From contig JAISTE010000015.1 in assembly GCA_031272825.1 (NCBI GenBank), positions 1-33,873 on the forward strand: a stretch of 33,873 nucleotides of DNA. Reading direction: 5' to 3'. Below the pieces are notes generated by a model that did no database searches, had not been told where the DNA came from, and saw only the letters and a list, made by a program, of their open reading frames with translations. The stretch is from Propionibacteriaceae bacterium. Lineage in GTDB: Bacteria; Actinomycetota; Actinomycetes; Propionibacteriales; Propionibacteriaceae. Below, piece after piece: positions 19,999 to 27,948 of the stretch. Positions within the stretch are counted from its first letter, which is position 1. Each line of letters starts with the position of its first letter. A program made the translations under genes and the position numbers.

Positions 19999-20397
19999 AT
20001 GGCGGCTGACTCACAACCCGACTATGAACACCTTTGCCTGTCCTTCCCGCAAGACGGCAAGGGCATCCGCGAGGTCATGGATCGGGTGGCCGACAAATGG
20101 TCGCTGCTAGTCATAGTCACCCTGGAAAAAGGCCCGGCCCGCTACGGCGAACTGCAGCACAAAGTGGTGGGCGTGTCGCAGCGCATGTTGACGCTGACCC
20201 TGCGCCACTTGGAGCGCGATGGTCTGATTACCCGGACGGTTCATCCGCAGGTGCCTCCGCGCGTCGACTACGAGTTGACCGACCTGGGCCGCACGCTGAT
20301 CGCCCCGGCCCGGGCCATCGCCCACTGGGCCATGGTCAACTATCCGGCCATCGAACAGGCCCGCTGCGCCTACGACCAAGCGAACCCGGATCTCTAA
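19999..20397 (+). CDS. HxlR-family winged-helix transcriptional regulator
   Basis: GIREVMDRVADKWSLLVIVTLEKGPARYGELQHKVVGVSQRMLTLTLRHLERDGLITRTVHPQVPPRVDYELTDLGRTL: canonical HxlR. Confidence 0.95.
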   Translation: MAADSQPDYEHLCLSFPQDGKGIREVMDRVADKWSLLVIVTLEKGPARYGELQHKVVGVSQRMLTLTLRHLERDGLITRTVHPQVPPRVDYELTDLGRTLIAPARAIAHWAMVNYPAIEQARCAYDQANPDL

Positions 20398-20503
20398 CCC
20401 GTCGTTCATTGTCGGCAAATTGCTGTAAATCCAGCTGCGCAACGACAATTTCCCGACAACGAACGCACGGGCTGATCCGCCCCGACCACATCACCCCTTA
20501 ACA

Positions 20504-20532
20504 AGAAAACGCCGGGTACACCCGGCATTTTC
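20504..20532. terminator. Bidirectional-type terminator hairpin
   Basis: AAGAAAAC-GCCGGG-TACA-CCCGGC-ATTTTC between convergent HxlR and the DUF5679-like gene. Confidence 0.75.
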
Positions 20533-20540
20533 AAGTGGTT

Positions 20541-20705
20541 TCAGGCTGCCTTCGGCAGGAAGCGCGTGAGGTTGGTGCCGCAAACCGGGCACTTGGCTTT
20601 GGCGATGCGCGTGCCCTTGGCGTTGACCTCGATAGCGCCTTCAGCTTCGCGCTTGGCCTTGCACTTCACGCAGTAGAACTCACCCGAATAAGTCTGGTCA
20701 GCCAC
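20541..20705 (-). CDS. 54-aa DUF5679-like zinc-ribbon protein
   Basis: GTG start at 20705 after AAGGAGTAATT; VADQTYSGEFYCVKCKAKREAEGAIEVNAKGTRIAKAKCPVCGTNLTRFLPKAA with two CxxC knuckles. Absent from the ORF track. Confidence 0.85.
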   Translation of the reverse strand: MADQTYSGEFYCVKCKAKREAEGAIEVNAKGTRIAKAKCPVCGTNLTRFLPKAA

Positions 20706-21144
20706 AATTACTCCTTGACTAGTACGTATCCCTCTTGCGGGGACAATGACCCGCTCAGCTTACCCGTAATGGACGCTGCAAGCGACCGCGGCACACTAAA
20801 TGTACGACGCCCAGAGCTAGGAGGGAGTATCGGTCTGACGCCCAAGTGTGGTTCCCACTACCGGCAGCTGGGGCATACCGCGAGGTTTGTGGCGGCCCAG
20901 AAACAATCGCCCCACCCACTTCCGGACGTACAAAACCCGGCGGATTTTCTCCCCTTCCCCCAAGGAGCCCCTCACGCCGGGCATGCATTAAAAGCGTAGC
21001 CAACGGCATAGTTTCAGTCCTAGGGCCGAAAGTTGGCTATTGGAGCGGCTTCGGGCCCAACTTGCTCGGGCACCGCTTCCCTGTGGTTCCCGAGGGGGGC
21101 TCACTGCACCGAAACCTGGCCGCGCCCAAGAATAGATTTGGGGA

Positions 21145-21178
21145 CCGGGTTCGGCGGCACTAAGGCCGCCGAAACCGG
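21145..21178. other. Strong intergenic hairpin in an otherwise unassigned region
   Basis: CCGGGTTCGGCGGC-ACTAAG-GCCGCCGAAACCGG (13/14 paired). Confidence 0.6.
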
Positions 21179-21625
21179 CCCCCAGTTGCGAAGAGAAAGC
21201 CCCGTTCGGGCCGTACAGTCACCGCGCTGCCTCGCCGTGGGGGGAGGGGAACAACCCGCTCACGGTGAGGGAGGTGCCCAGCGCATTGGCGACAAGCCTG
21301 CGAACGTCCGCTTTCATAACGTCCTCTTCCCTCATGTCTCGCCCTAACTTCGGCCTCGTAGCTTCTTGAGCTTGACAATAGCTATCGTGCCATGCCTGCC
21401 TAACCGAAATCAAGATATTTGCGCAATTTCGCGTGTCTCTAGGGGGTTCATTGTGCGATTACCGAGCACGTCACTACGACAATGTAAGCATCAAACTTCG
21501 CGAGCGTAGCGATAGTGCAGCAGAACGAATACCACCGAATACTTTGACTGGGCTTGGGAGTGGCCCCTTGTCGGCCCATGAATCGGGAAATGGGCTGAAA
21601 TCGCGCAGACCGGGTCATTTTCGGA

Positions 21626-21699
21626 GCGCCCCGGATCAAGCCCGGAGACGCCCAGGAGCAAGTCTGGGGAAGCCCCGGAGCAAGTCTGGGGAAGCCGAG
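21626..21699. repeat. Second palindrome family copy with 2x22-nt tandem duplication
   Basis: gcgccccggatcaagcccggagacgcccaggagcaagtctggggaagccccggagcaagtctggggaagcc. Confidence 0.6.
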
Positions 21700-21737
21700 C
21701 TTCACCACCCACTTTCCCTCCCCCACCACAGCACAGA

Positions 21738-21767
21738 GATCCCGCGACTACGCGCGGGATGACGAGG
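21738..21767. repeat. Short copy G of the palindromic element
   Basis: gatcccgcgactacgcgcgggatgacgag. Confidence 0.75.
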
Positions 21768-21930
21768 GGGGGTGAGAACCGGGATGACGAGGGAGGTAAG
21801 AATCGTGACGACTAAAGAGTAAGAACCGGGATGACGAAAGGGTGAGAACCGGGATGACGAAAGGGTAAGAACCGGGATGACGAGAGAGTGAGAACCGGGA
21901 TGACGAAAGGGTAAGAATCGAGGCGACGAG
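21758..21930 (+). repeat. Tandem repeat array, predominant 23-nt unit GATGACGAAAGGGTRAGAACCGG
   Basis: Unit starts at 21758, 21783, 21804, 21830, 21853, 21876, 21899, 21922 (spacings 25, 21, 26, 23, 23, 23, 23); begins at the terminal GATGACGA of palindrome copy G. Confidence 0.88.
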
Positions 21931-21940
21931 AAGGGGCGAC

Positions 21941-21979
21941 GACGTCCGGGGACGCCCCGGATGTAGTCCGGGGACGCCC
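21941..21979. repeat. Second palindrome family copy
   Basis: gacgtccggggacgccccggatgtagtccggggacgccct. Confidence 0.6.
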
Positions 21980-22004
21980 TGACGACAGGACCCGACCCCA
22001 GCAG

Positions 22005-23087
22005 CTACACGATCCGGTGCATCCAGCCGTGGGCGTCTTCGGCGCGGCCGTACTGGATGTCTACCAGGCGCTCGCGCAGGGCCAGCGTTAGCTCCCCTGC
22101 GGGCTGCGGAACCTCGTACACGGCGTCCTTGGTGCGGAACGACTCGACCGGGGTGATGACCGCCGCGGTGCCGCAGGAGAATGCCTCCTGGATCTGACCG
22201 CTCTCAAGCCCGGAGTACAGCTCGTCGGGGGTGATCCGGCGTTCTTCCGTCTCGATGCCCATGTCCTTGGCCACCTGCAGCACGGACTTGCGGGTGATGC
22301 CGTCGAGGATGGTACCGGTCAGCGCCGGGGTGACGATGCGGCCGTTTTCGACGATCATGATGTTCATGCCGCCGAGCTCCTCCAGCCGGTCTTTGGAGGA
22401 GGGCTCGATGAAGAGCACCTGGTCGCAGTCGGCGTCGTAGGCCTCCTGGGTGGCCAGGTAGGAGGCGGCGTAGTTGCCGCCGCACTTGGCGTATCCGGTG
22501 CCGCCGATGCCGGCCCGGGCAGAATCCGCGGTGACGTAGATCTTCACCGGCTTCACGCCGTTTTCGAAGTACGGCTCAACCGGAGAGAGGATGACGGCGA
22601 ACTTGACCGTCTGCGCGGCGCGCACGCCCAGGTAGTTCTCGTCGGCGAACAGGAAAGGCCGAATGTAGAGGCTCTTCTCGCCCTCACCGTCGGGTACCCA
22701 GCGGGCATCCAGTGCGACGACCTCATCCACAGCGCGCAGAAAATCGGCCTCGTCCACAGCCGGGAGCATCAGGCGGGCGGCCGAGCGGTTGAGCCTGCGG
22801 GCGTTCTCGTCGGGGCGGAAAGACCAGATGGAGCCGTCGGCCCAGCGGTAGGCCTTCATGCCCTCGAAGACGGTCTGCGCGTAGTGCAGCACGGCGTTGC
22901 CAGGCTGAATCTGGAAGGGGGCGTAGGGCTCGATCTTTCCGTCCCTCCATCCGTCGGCCTTCGTCCATTGGGCAGTGGCCATGTGGTCGGTGAAGTTTAC
23001 GCCGAAGCCAGGCTTGGAATGGATTTCAGCGATGCGCTCATCGCTCGCGGGTTGGGGGTTGGGTGTAACCGGAAAATCAAGTGCCAT
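22005..23087 (-). CDS. ilvE: Branched-chain amino acid aminotransferase
   Basis: NFTDHMATAQWTKADGWRDGKIEPYAPFQIQPGNAVLHYAQTVFEGMKAYRWADGSIWSFRPDENARRLNRSAARL...YIRPFLFADENYLGVRAA. Confidence 0.96.
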   Translation of the reverse strand: MALDFPVTPNPQPASDERIAEIHSKPGFGVNFTDHMATAQWTKADGWRDGKIEPYAPFQIQPGNAVLHYAQTVFEGMKAYRWADGSIWSFRPDENARRLNRSAARLMLPAVDEADFLRAVDEVVALDARWVPDGEGEKSLYIRPFLFADENYLGVRAAQTVKFAVILSPVEPYFENGVKPVKIYVTADSARAGIGGTGYAKCGGNYAASYLATQEAYDADCDQVLFIEPSSKDRLEELGGMNIMIVENGRIVTPALTGTILDGITRKSVLQVAKDMGIETEERRITPDELYSGLESGQIQEAFSCGTAAVITPVESFRTKDAVYEVPQPAGELTLALRERLVDIQYGRAEDAHGWMHRIV

Positions 23088-23447
23088 GCGGTCATATTAG
23101 TATCTGGTTCGACGGACGAACTCCGGTTCTCAAGCTTGGATACAGGCAAATCGCCGCAGCGGACGCCAGCCCAGAGCGCTTCTTCCCGCCACAAACTCGC
23201 CCCCGCACAAGTGCCACCCGAGGAACAAGTATCAGGACGGACGGCAGGGAGCATCCGCACCCGCCGAAAAACTCACCCGCGGAACAGATATCAACTCACA
23301 TGAATGGCAAGGAGGAGAGCACAGAAGAGGAAGGAAGACAGGAGGGAAGGGAGGGAGACAGGAAGGGATAAGCAGCGGCACCCATGTCCGTCCCATAATC
23401 CACAACAGCAAACGGCACGCGCTTCTTCCGCTGGTAGCGTAGGAATC

Positions 23448-24536
23448 GTGACTGATAACACCCTCATTGCGCCAGCGTCCTCCCAGGGCAACCACCGCGA
23501 GACCATCAGCGTCATCCCCGGCGACGGGATCGGGCCCGAGGTCGTAGCCGAGGGGCTGAAGGTGCTCAAGGCCGTCGTCGGCGATGACTACGACTTCGAG
23601 TTCCACAAGCTCGGGGCCGACCGCTGGAAGGCGACCGGAGAGGTGCTGCCCGACTCCGAGCTAGAGGAGCTGCGGCAAACCCGGGCCATCATCTTGGGTG
23701 CGGTGGGTGCCGCCCCGGGAGACAAGACGATGCCGTCGGGTATTTTGGAACGCGGGCTGCTGCTGAAGATCCGCTTCGCGTTCGATCAGTACATCAACCT
23801 GCGCCCCTCGAAGCTCTACCCGGGCGTGCACACGCCGCTGGCCGACTGGGTGGTCGAGCGCGGGCCAGTGGATTTCGTCGTGGTGCGCGAGGGCACCGAG
23901 GGCCTATATGCGGGCAACGGCGGGCGTTTCCGCAAGGGAACCCATCACGAGGTCGCAACGGAGGTGTCGCTGAACACTGCCTACGGCGTCGAGCGCGTGG
24001 TGCGCGACGCCTTTGAGCGGGCCCAGCGACGTCGCAACAAGGTCACCTTGGTACACAAGCACAACGTCCTGGTGAACGCCGGCGGGCTGTGGAACGAAAC
24101 TTTCAACCGCATCGCCGCCGAGTTCCCGAACGTGGAAACCGACTATCTGCACATCGATGCGGCCACCATCATGCTCGTTCAAGATCCGCAGCGCTTCGAC
24201 GTCATCGTCACAGACAACCTGTTCGGCGACATTTTGACCGACGAGGCGGGGGCCGTCACCGGCGGCATCGGCCTTTCGGCTTCGGCCAATATCAACGGCA
24301 CCGGCGAGTTCCCCTCCATGTTCGAGCCGGTGCACGGCTCGGCGCCGGACATCGCGGGCAAGCACATCGCCGATCCGCGCGCGACCATCTTGTCTATGGC
24401 CATGCTGCTCGACCATCTGGGCCGCCCCGAGGACGCCAAGCGCATTGAGAAGGCCGTGGACGACGACATCGCCAAGCACGGCATGGAACAGCGTCACACC
24501 GAGCAGGTGGGCGACGCCATCGCCTCAGCGGTATAA
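23448..24536 (+). CDS. leuB: 3-isopropylmalate dehydrogenase
   Basis: From GTG 23448: [40 protein letters not shown]...[13 protein letters not shown]...[45 protein letters not shown]...[18 protein letters not shown]. Confidence 0.94.
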   Translation: MTDNTLIAPASSQGNHRETISVIPGDGIGPEVVAEGLKVLKAVVGDDYDFEFHKLGADRWKATGEVLPDSELEELRQTRAIILGAVGAAPGDKTMPSGILERGLLLKIRFAFDQYINLRPSKLYPGVHTPLADWVVERGPVDFVVVREGTEGLYAGNGGRFRKGTHHEVATEVSLNTAYGVERVVRDAFERAQRRRNKVTLVHKHNVLVNAGGLWNETFNRIAAEFPNVETDYLHIDAATIMLVQDPQRFDVIVTDNLFGDILTDEAGAVTGGIGLSASANINGTGEFPSMFEPVHGSAPDIAGKHIADPRATILSMAMLLDHLGRPEDAKRIEKAVDDDIAKHGMEQRHTEQVGDAIASAV

Positions 24537-24556
24537 CCCGTAAGCCCTAGTTAAAC

Positions 24557-24587
24557 GGTTAGAGCGCCCTCGAAGGGCGCCCTAACC
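24557..24587. terminator. Hairpin between convergent leuB and sufT
   Basis: GGTTAG-A-GCGCCCT-CGA-AGGGCGC-C-CTAACC. Confidence 0.7.
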
Positions 24588-24598
24588 GCTGGCAATAC

Positions 24599-25015
24599 CT
24601 AAAGATTGAACCCGATGGCACGCAGCTGCTCGCGGCCGTCGTCGGTGATGCAATCGAGCGACCACGGCGGCAGCCAAACCCAGTTCACCGCAACCGACTT
24701 CACCAGGCCGTCGAGGGCGAAGTAGATGTCGTATTCCAGCGAATCCGTCAGCGGGCAGGTGGGGGTGGTGAGGGTCATGTTCAGCATGACGTTGCCCTCG
24801 TCGTCGATGAAGATGCCGTAGAGCAGCCCCAAGTCCACGATGTTGACGCCCAACTCCGGGTCGGTGACGTCCTTCAGCTTCTCGCGGATCTGATCTTCGG
24901 TCGGATGGAAGACCTTCTCCTCGGCGGGGGCCTGGGCACCGTCCGTCGATGCGGTCGGCGCAGTTTCAGGGGCGTAGCTCACGCTTCCGCCCTCGTGTTC
25001 TTCCATGTAGCTCAC
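24599..25015 (-). CDS. sufT: DUF59/MIP18-family Fe-S assembly protein (SufT-like)
   Basis: IREKLKDVTDPELGVNIVDLGLLYGIFIDDEGNVMLNMTLTTPTCPLTDSLEYDIYFAL...VNWVWLPPWSLDCITDDGREQLRAIGF; GTG start overlaps the sufU stop (ATG at 25006 also possible). Confidence 0.9.
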   Translation of the reverse strand: MSYMEEHEGGSVSYAPETAPTASTDGAQAPAEEKVFHPTEDQIREKLKDVTDPELGVNIVDLGLLYGIFIDDEGNVMLNMTLTTPTCPLTDSLEYDIYFALDGLVKSVAVNWVWLPPWSLDCITDDGREQLRAIGFNL

Positions 25016-25449
25016 TTTTCCTCCTCGGCTTGTGCCACCGCGTCCTTGAACGCGGACCAACCCAACATCGCGCACTTGACGCGGGCGGGGAACTGGGCGA
25101 CGCCGATAAAGGCGATCCCGTCCTCCAGCTTGTCCTCGTTGGGTTCCATCTTCCCTTGCGAGTGCATCATTTCCTTGAACTCGTCGAACAACTCCAGGGC
25201 CGTCGCCACCGGTTTTCCGATGACGAGATCCGTCATCACCGACGTCGAGGCTTGGGAGATCGAACAGCCGACGGCCTCGTAGCTCACGTCCTCGACGATG
25301 TCGCCGTCGAGCTTTACCCGAAGCGTCAGCTCGTCGCCGCACGACGGGTTGACGTGATGCACCTCGTCGTCGCCAGGCCTCAGGCCTGAGTGATGCTTCT
25401 CCCGGTAGTGGTCCAGGATGATTTCTTGGTACAGCTCCTCGGCGTCCAT
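25012..25449 (-). CDS. sufU: SufU-type Fe-S/sulfur-transfer protein
   Basis: MDAEELYQEIILDHYREKHHSGLRPGDDEVHHVNPSCGDELTLRVKLDGDIVEDVSYEAVGCSISQASTSVMTDLVIGK. Confidence 0.95.
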   Translation of the reverse strand: MDAEELYQEIILDHYREKHHSGLRPGDDEVHHVNPSCGDELTLRVKLDGDIVEDVSYEAVGCSISQASTSVMTDLVIGKPVATALELFDEFKEMMHSQGKMEPNEDKLEDGIAFIGVAQFPARVKCAMLGWSAFKDAVAQAEEEK

Positions 25450-26936
25450 TACTTCACCTTCTCGAAAAAGTCGCGCACATAATCTAACCCCTCGGCGAGC
25501 CGATCTATTTCCGCCTCGGTGTTGTACAGGTACAAGGAGGCGCGGTTCGACGACTGCACGCTAAAGCGCTCGTGCAGCGGGCGGGCGCAGTGGTGGCCGC
25601 CGCGGACGGCGATGCCCTTGCCGTCGAGCAGCTGCATGACGTCGTGTGGATGGACGTCCAGGCCGCTCGGCGTCTTCAACGTGAAGGAGAACGCTCCCGA
25701 GCGATCTTTGGCGTCCAGCGGGCCGAGGATGCGCAGTCCTTGGACTGCTCCCAGGCGCTCAAGCGCGTACTCGACCAGGCGGTGCTCGTAGGCGGCGATC
25801 TGATCCATGCCGATTGCACTGAGGTAGTCGATGGCCGCTCCCAGCCCGACCGCTTGCGCGATCGGTGGAGTCCCGGCCTCGAAGCGAGCGGGGGGCGGCG
25901 CGTAGGTCGAGCCCTCCATGCGCACGACCTCGATCATCTCTCCCCCGCCCAGGAACGGCGGCAGCGTCTCCAGCAGGTCGTAGCGGCCCCAGAGCACGCC
26001 GATTCCCGTCGGCCCCAGCATCTTGTGCCCGGTGAAGGCGAGCATGTCGATCTGGGACAACCGGGCCACGTCATCCTGCGCGCTAGACGCAGACCGCAGC
26101 GGGACACAGTCCCCGCCCCTGTCTCGAGGAGCGGAGCGACGAATAGGATCTCCAACGCAAGATGCTGCACCATTTTTAGTTAGATCCTGCGACTGCGCTT
26201 CGCTTGCGCAGGATGACGAAGAGAGAGAACCCCCAGATGACGAAGAGAGAGAACCCCCAGATGACGAAGAGAGAGAACCGCCAGATGACGAGTTGGGGAT
26301 AAGACCAACTACTGGCAGGTGGGGGACGCCCTGGCTGCCGTCGACGACCATGATTGCGCCGACCGAGTGGGCCCAGGCGCCGACTTCGGAGATCGGGTTG
26401 ACTACGCCGGTTACGTTGGAGACCCACGTCAGCGAGACGACCTTCGTGCGCTCGTTGATTAGCTTCGATTCCCGGGCGGCCTCAATGTCCAGCCGTCCCT
26501 CAGCGGTCACGTCGAACCAACGCAGGGTGAAGCCGCGGCGCTCGGCGGCCAGCTGCCACGGGACGATGTTCGAGTGGTGTTCCATGACGGAGATCACCAC
26601 CTCGTCGCCCGGGCCCAGCTTCGCTGTCAGCGTGTGAGCGGCCAGGTTGAGCGCCTCCGAGGCGTTCTTGGTGAAAACAATTTCCTCCGGGTTCGCTCCG
26701 ATGAATTCGGCGACCTTCAGCCGCGCACCCTCGTATGCCCCCGTCGCCTCGACGCCCAACTGGTGCATCGCCCGCGCCACATTCGCATTGTGCTCCAGAT
26801 AATGCTTGGAAACCGCCTCGACGACCGAACGCGGCTTTTGTGAGGTGTTGCCGGAATCTAAGTACGCCAGCTGGTACCCGTGCACCTCGCGCGCCAGGAT
26901 CGGAAAATCCTGGCGCATAGCCGTTACATCGAACAC
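25449..26936 (-). CDS. sufS: Cysteine desulfurase SufS containing a ~79-aa in-frame repeat-element insertion
   Basis: GTG start 26936 preceded by GAGGGGGAG; VFDVTAMRQDFPILAREVHGYQLAYLDSGNTSQKP...VDGSQGVPHLPV-[insert]-DVARLSQIDMLAFTGHKMLGPTGIGVLWG...VRGGHHCARPLHERF. PLP Lys and catalytic Cys motifs intact. The ATG at 26996 would start inside an upstream repeat copy and is not preferred. Confidence 0.95.
   Translation of the reverse strand: MFDVTAMRQDFPILAREVHGYQLAYLDSGNTSQKPRSVVEAVSKHYLEHNANVARAMHQLGVEATGAYEGARLKVAEFIGANPEEIVFTKNASEALNLAAHTLTAKLGPGDEVVISVMEHHSNIVPWQLAAERRGFTLRWFDVTAEGRLDIEAARESKLINERTKVVSLTWVSNVTGVVNPISEVGAWAHSVGAIMVVDGSQGVPHLPVVGLIPNSSSGGSLSSSSGGSLSSSSGGSLSSSSCASEAQSQDLTKNGAASCVGDPIRRSAPRDRGGDCVPLRSASSAQDDVARLSQIDMLAFTGHKMLGPTGIGVLWGRYDLLETLPPFLGGGEMIEVVRMEGSTYAPPPARFEAGTPPIAQAVGLGAAIDYLSAIGMDQIAAYEHRLVEYALERLGAVQGLRILGPLDAKDRSGAFSFTLKTPSGLDVHPHDVMQLLDGKGIAVRGGHHCARPLHERFSVQSSNRASLYLYNTEAEIDRLAEGLDYVRDFFEKVK
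26070..26309 (-). repeat. Palindromic element copy H plus 3x24-nt tandem repeats, inside sufS
   Basis: Plus strand cgtcatcctgcgcgctagacgcagaccgcagcgggacacagtccccgcccctgtctcgaggagcggagcgacgaataggatctccaacgcaagatgctgcaccatttttagttagatcctgcgactgcgcttcgcttgcgcaggatgacgaagagagagaaccccca...; tandem unit starts at 26212, 26236, 26260, 26284. Confidence 0.93.
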
Positions 26937-26952
26937 GTCACTCCCCCTCACA

Positions 26953-27092
26953 GTCATCCTGCGCGTAGTCGCAGGATCTAGATAAACACGATGCAAGGTC
27001 TTGCGTTGGAGGTCCTATTCGTCGCTCCGCTCCTTGAGACCGGGGCGGGGACTGTGTCCCGCTGCGGTCTGCGACTAGCGCGCAGGATGACG
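26953..27092 (+). repeat. Palindromic element copy I, between sufC and sufS
   Basis: gtcatcctgcgcgtagtcgcaggatctagataaacacgatgcaaggtcttgcgttggaggtcctattcgtcgctccgctccttgagaccggggcggggactgtgtcccgctgcggtctgcgactagcgcgcaggatgacg; inverted orientation relative to copy H. Confidence 0.92.
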
Positions 27093-27132
27093 AGACCCGG
27101 AATACACCCAACGACAAGTTGGACATGCGCGA

Positions 27133-27162
27133 CCGCCCCGGATCGAGTCCGGGGACGGTCAT
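27133..27162. repeat. Second palindrome family copy next to the sufC stop
   Basis: gaccgccccggatcgagtccggggacggtc. Confidence 0.65.
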
Positions 27163-27173
27163 GCATAACGTCA

Positions 27174-27944
<771 letters not shown>

Positions 27945-27948
27945 AATC

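Noticed and set aside
21758-21930. CRISPR array
   Set aside because: Units are contiguous 23-nt tandem repeats without unique spacers; no cas genes.
26070-26309. Intein within SufS
   Set aside because: No intein block motifs or terminal HN/Cys junction; the sequence matches intergenic DNA repeats instead.
25449-26936. sufS as a pseudogene disrupted by an insertion
   Set aside because: Frame is maintained through the insert, catalytic motifs on both sides are intact, and downstream sufU/sufT overlap is preserved.
26936-26996. sufS start at ATG 26996 as in the ORF track
   Set aside because: The extra N-terminus (MHRVYLDPATTRRMTVRGSD) is translated repeat copy I; GTG 26936 has a good Shine-Dalgarno sequence and matches the expected SufS N-terminus.
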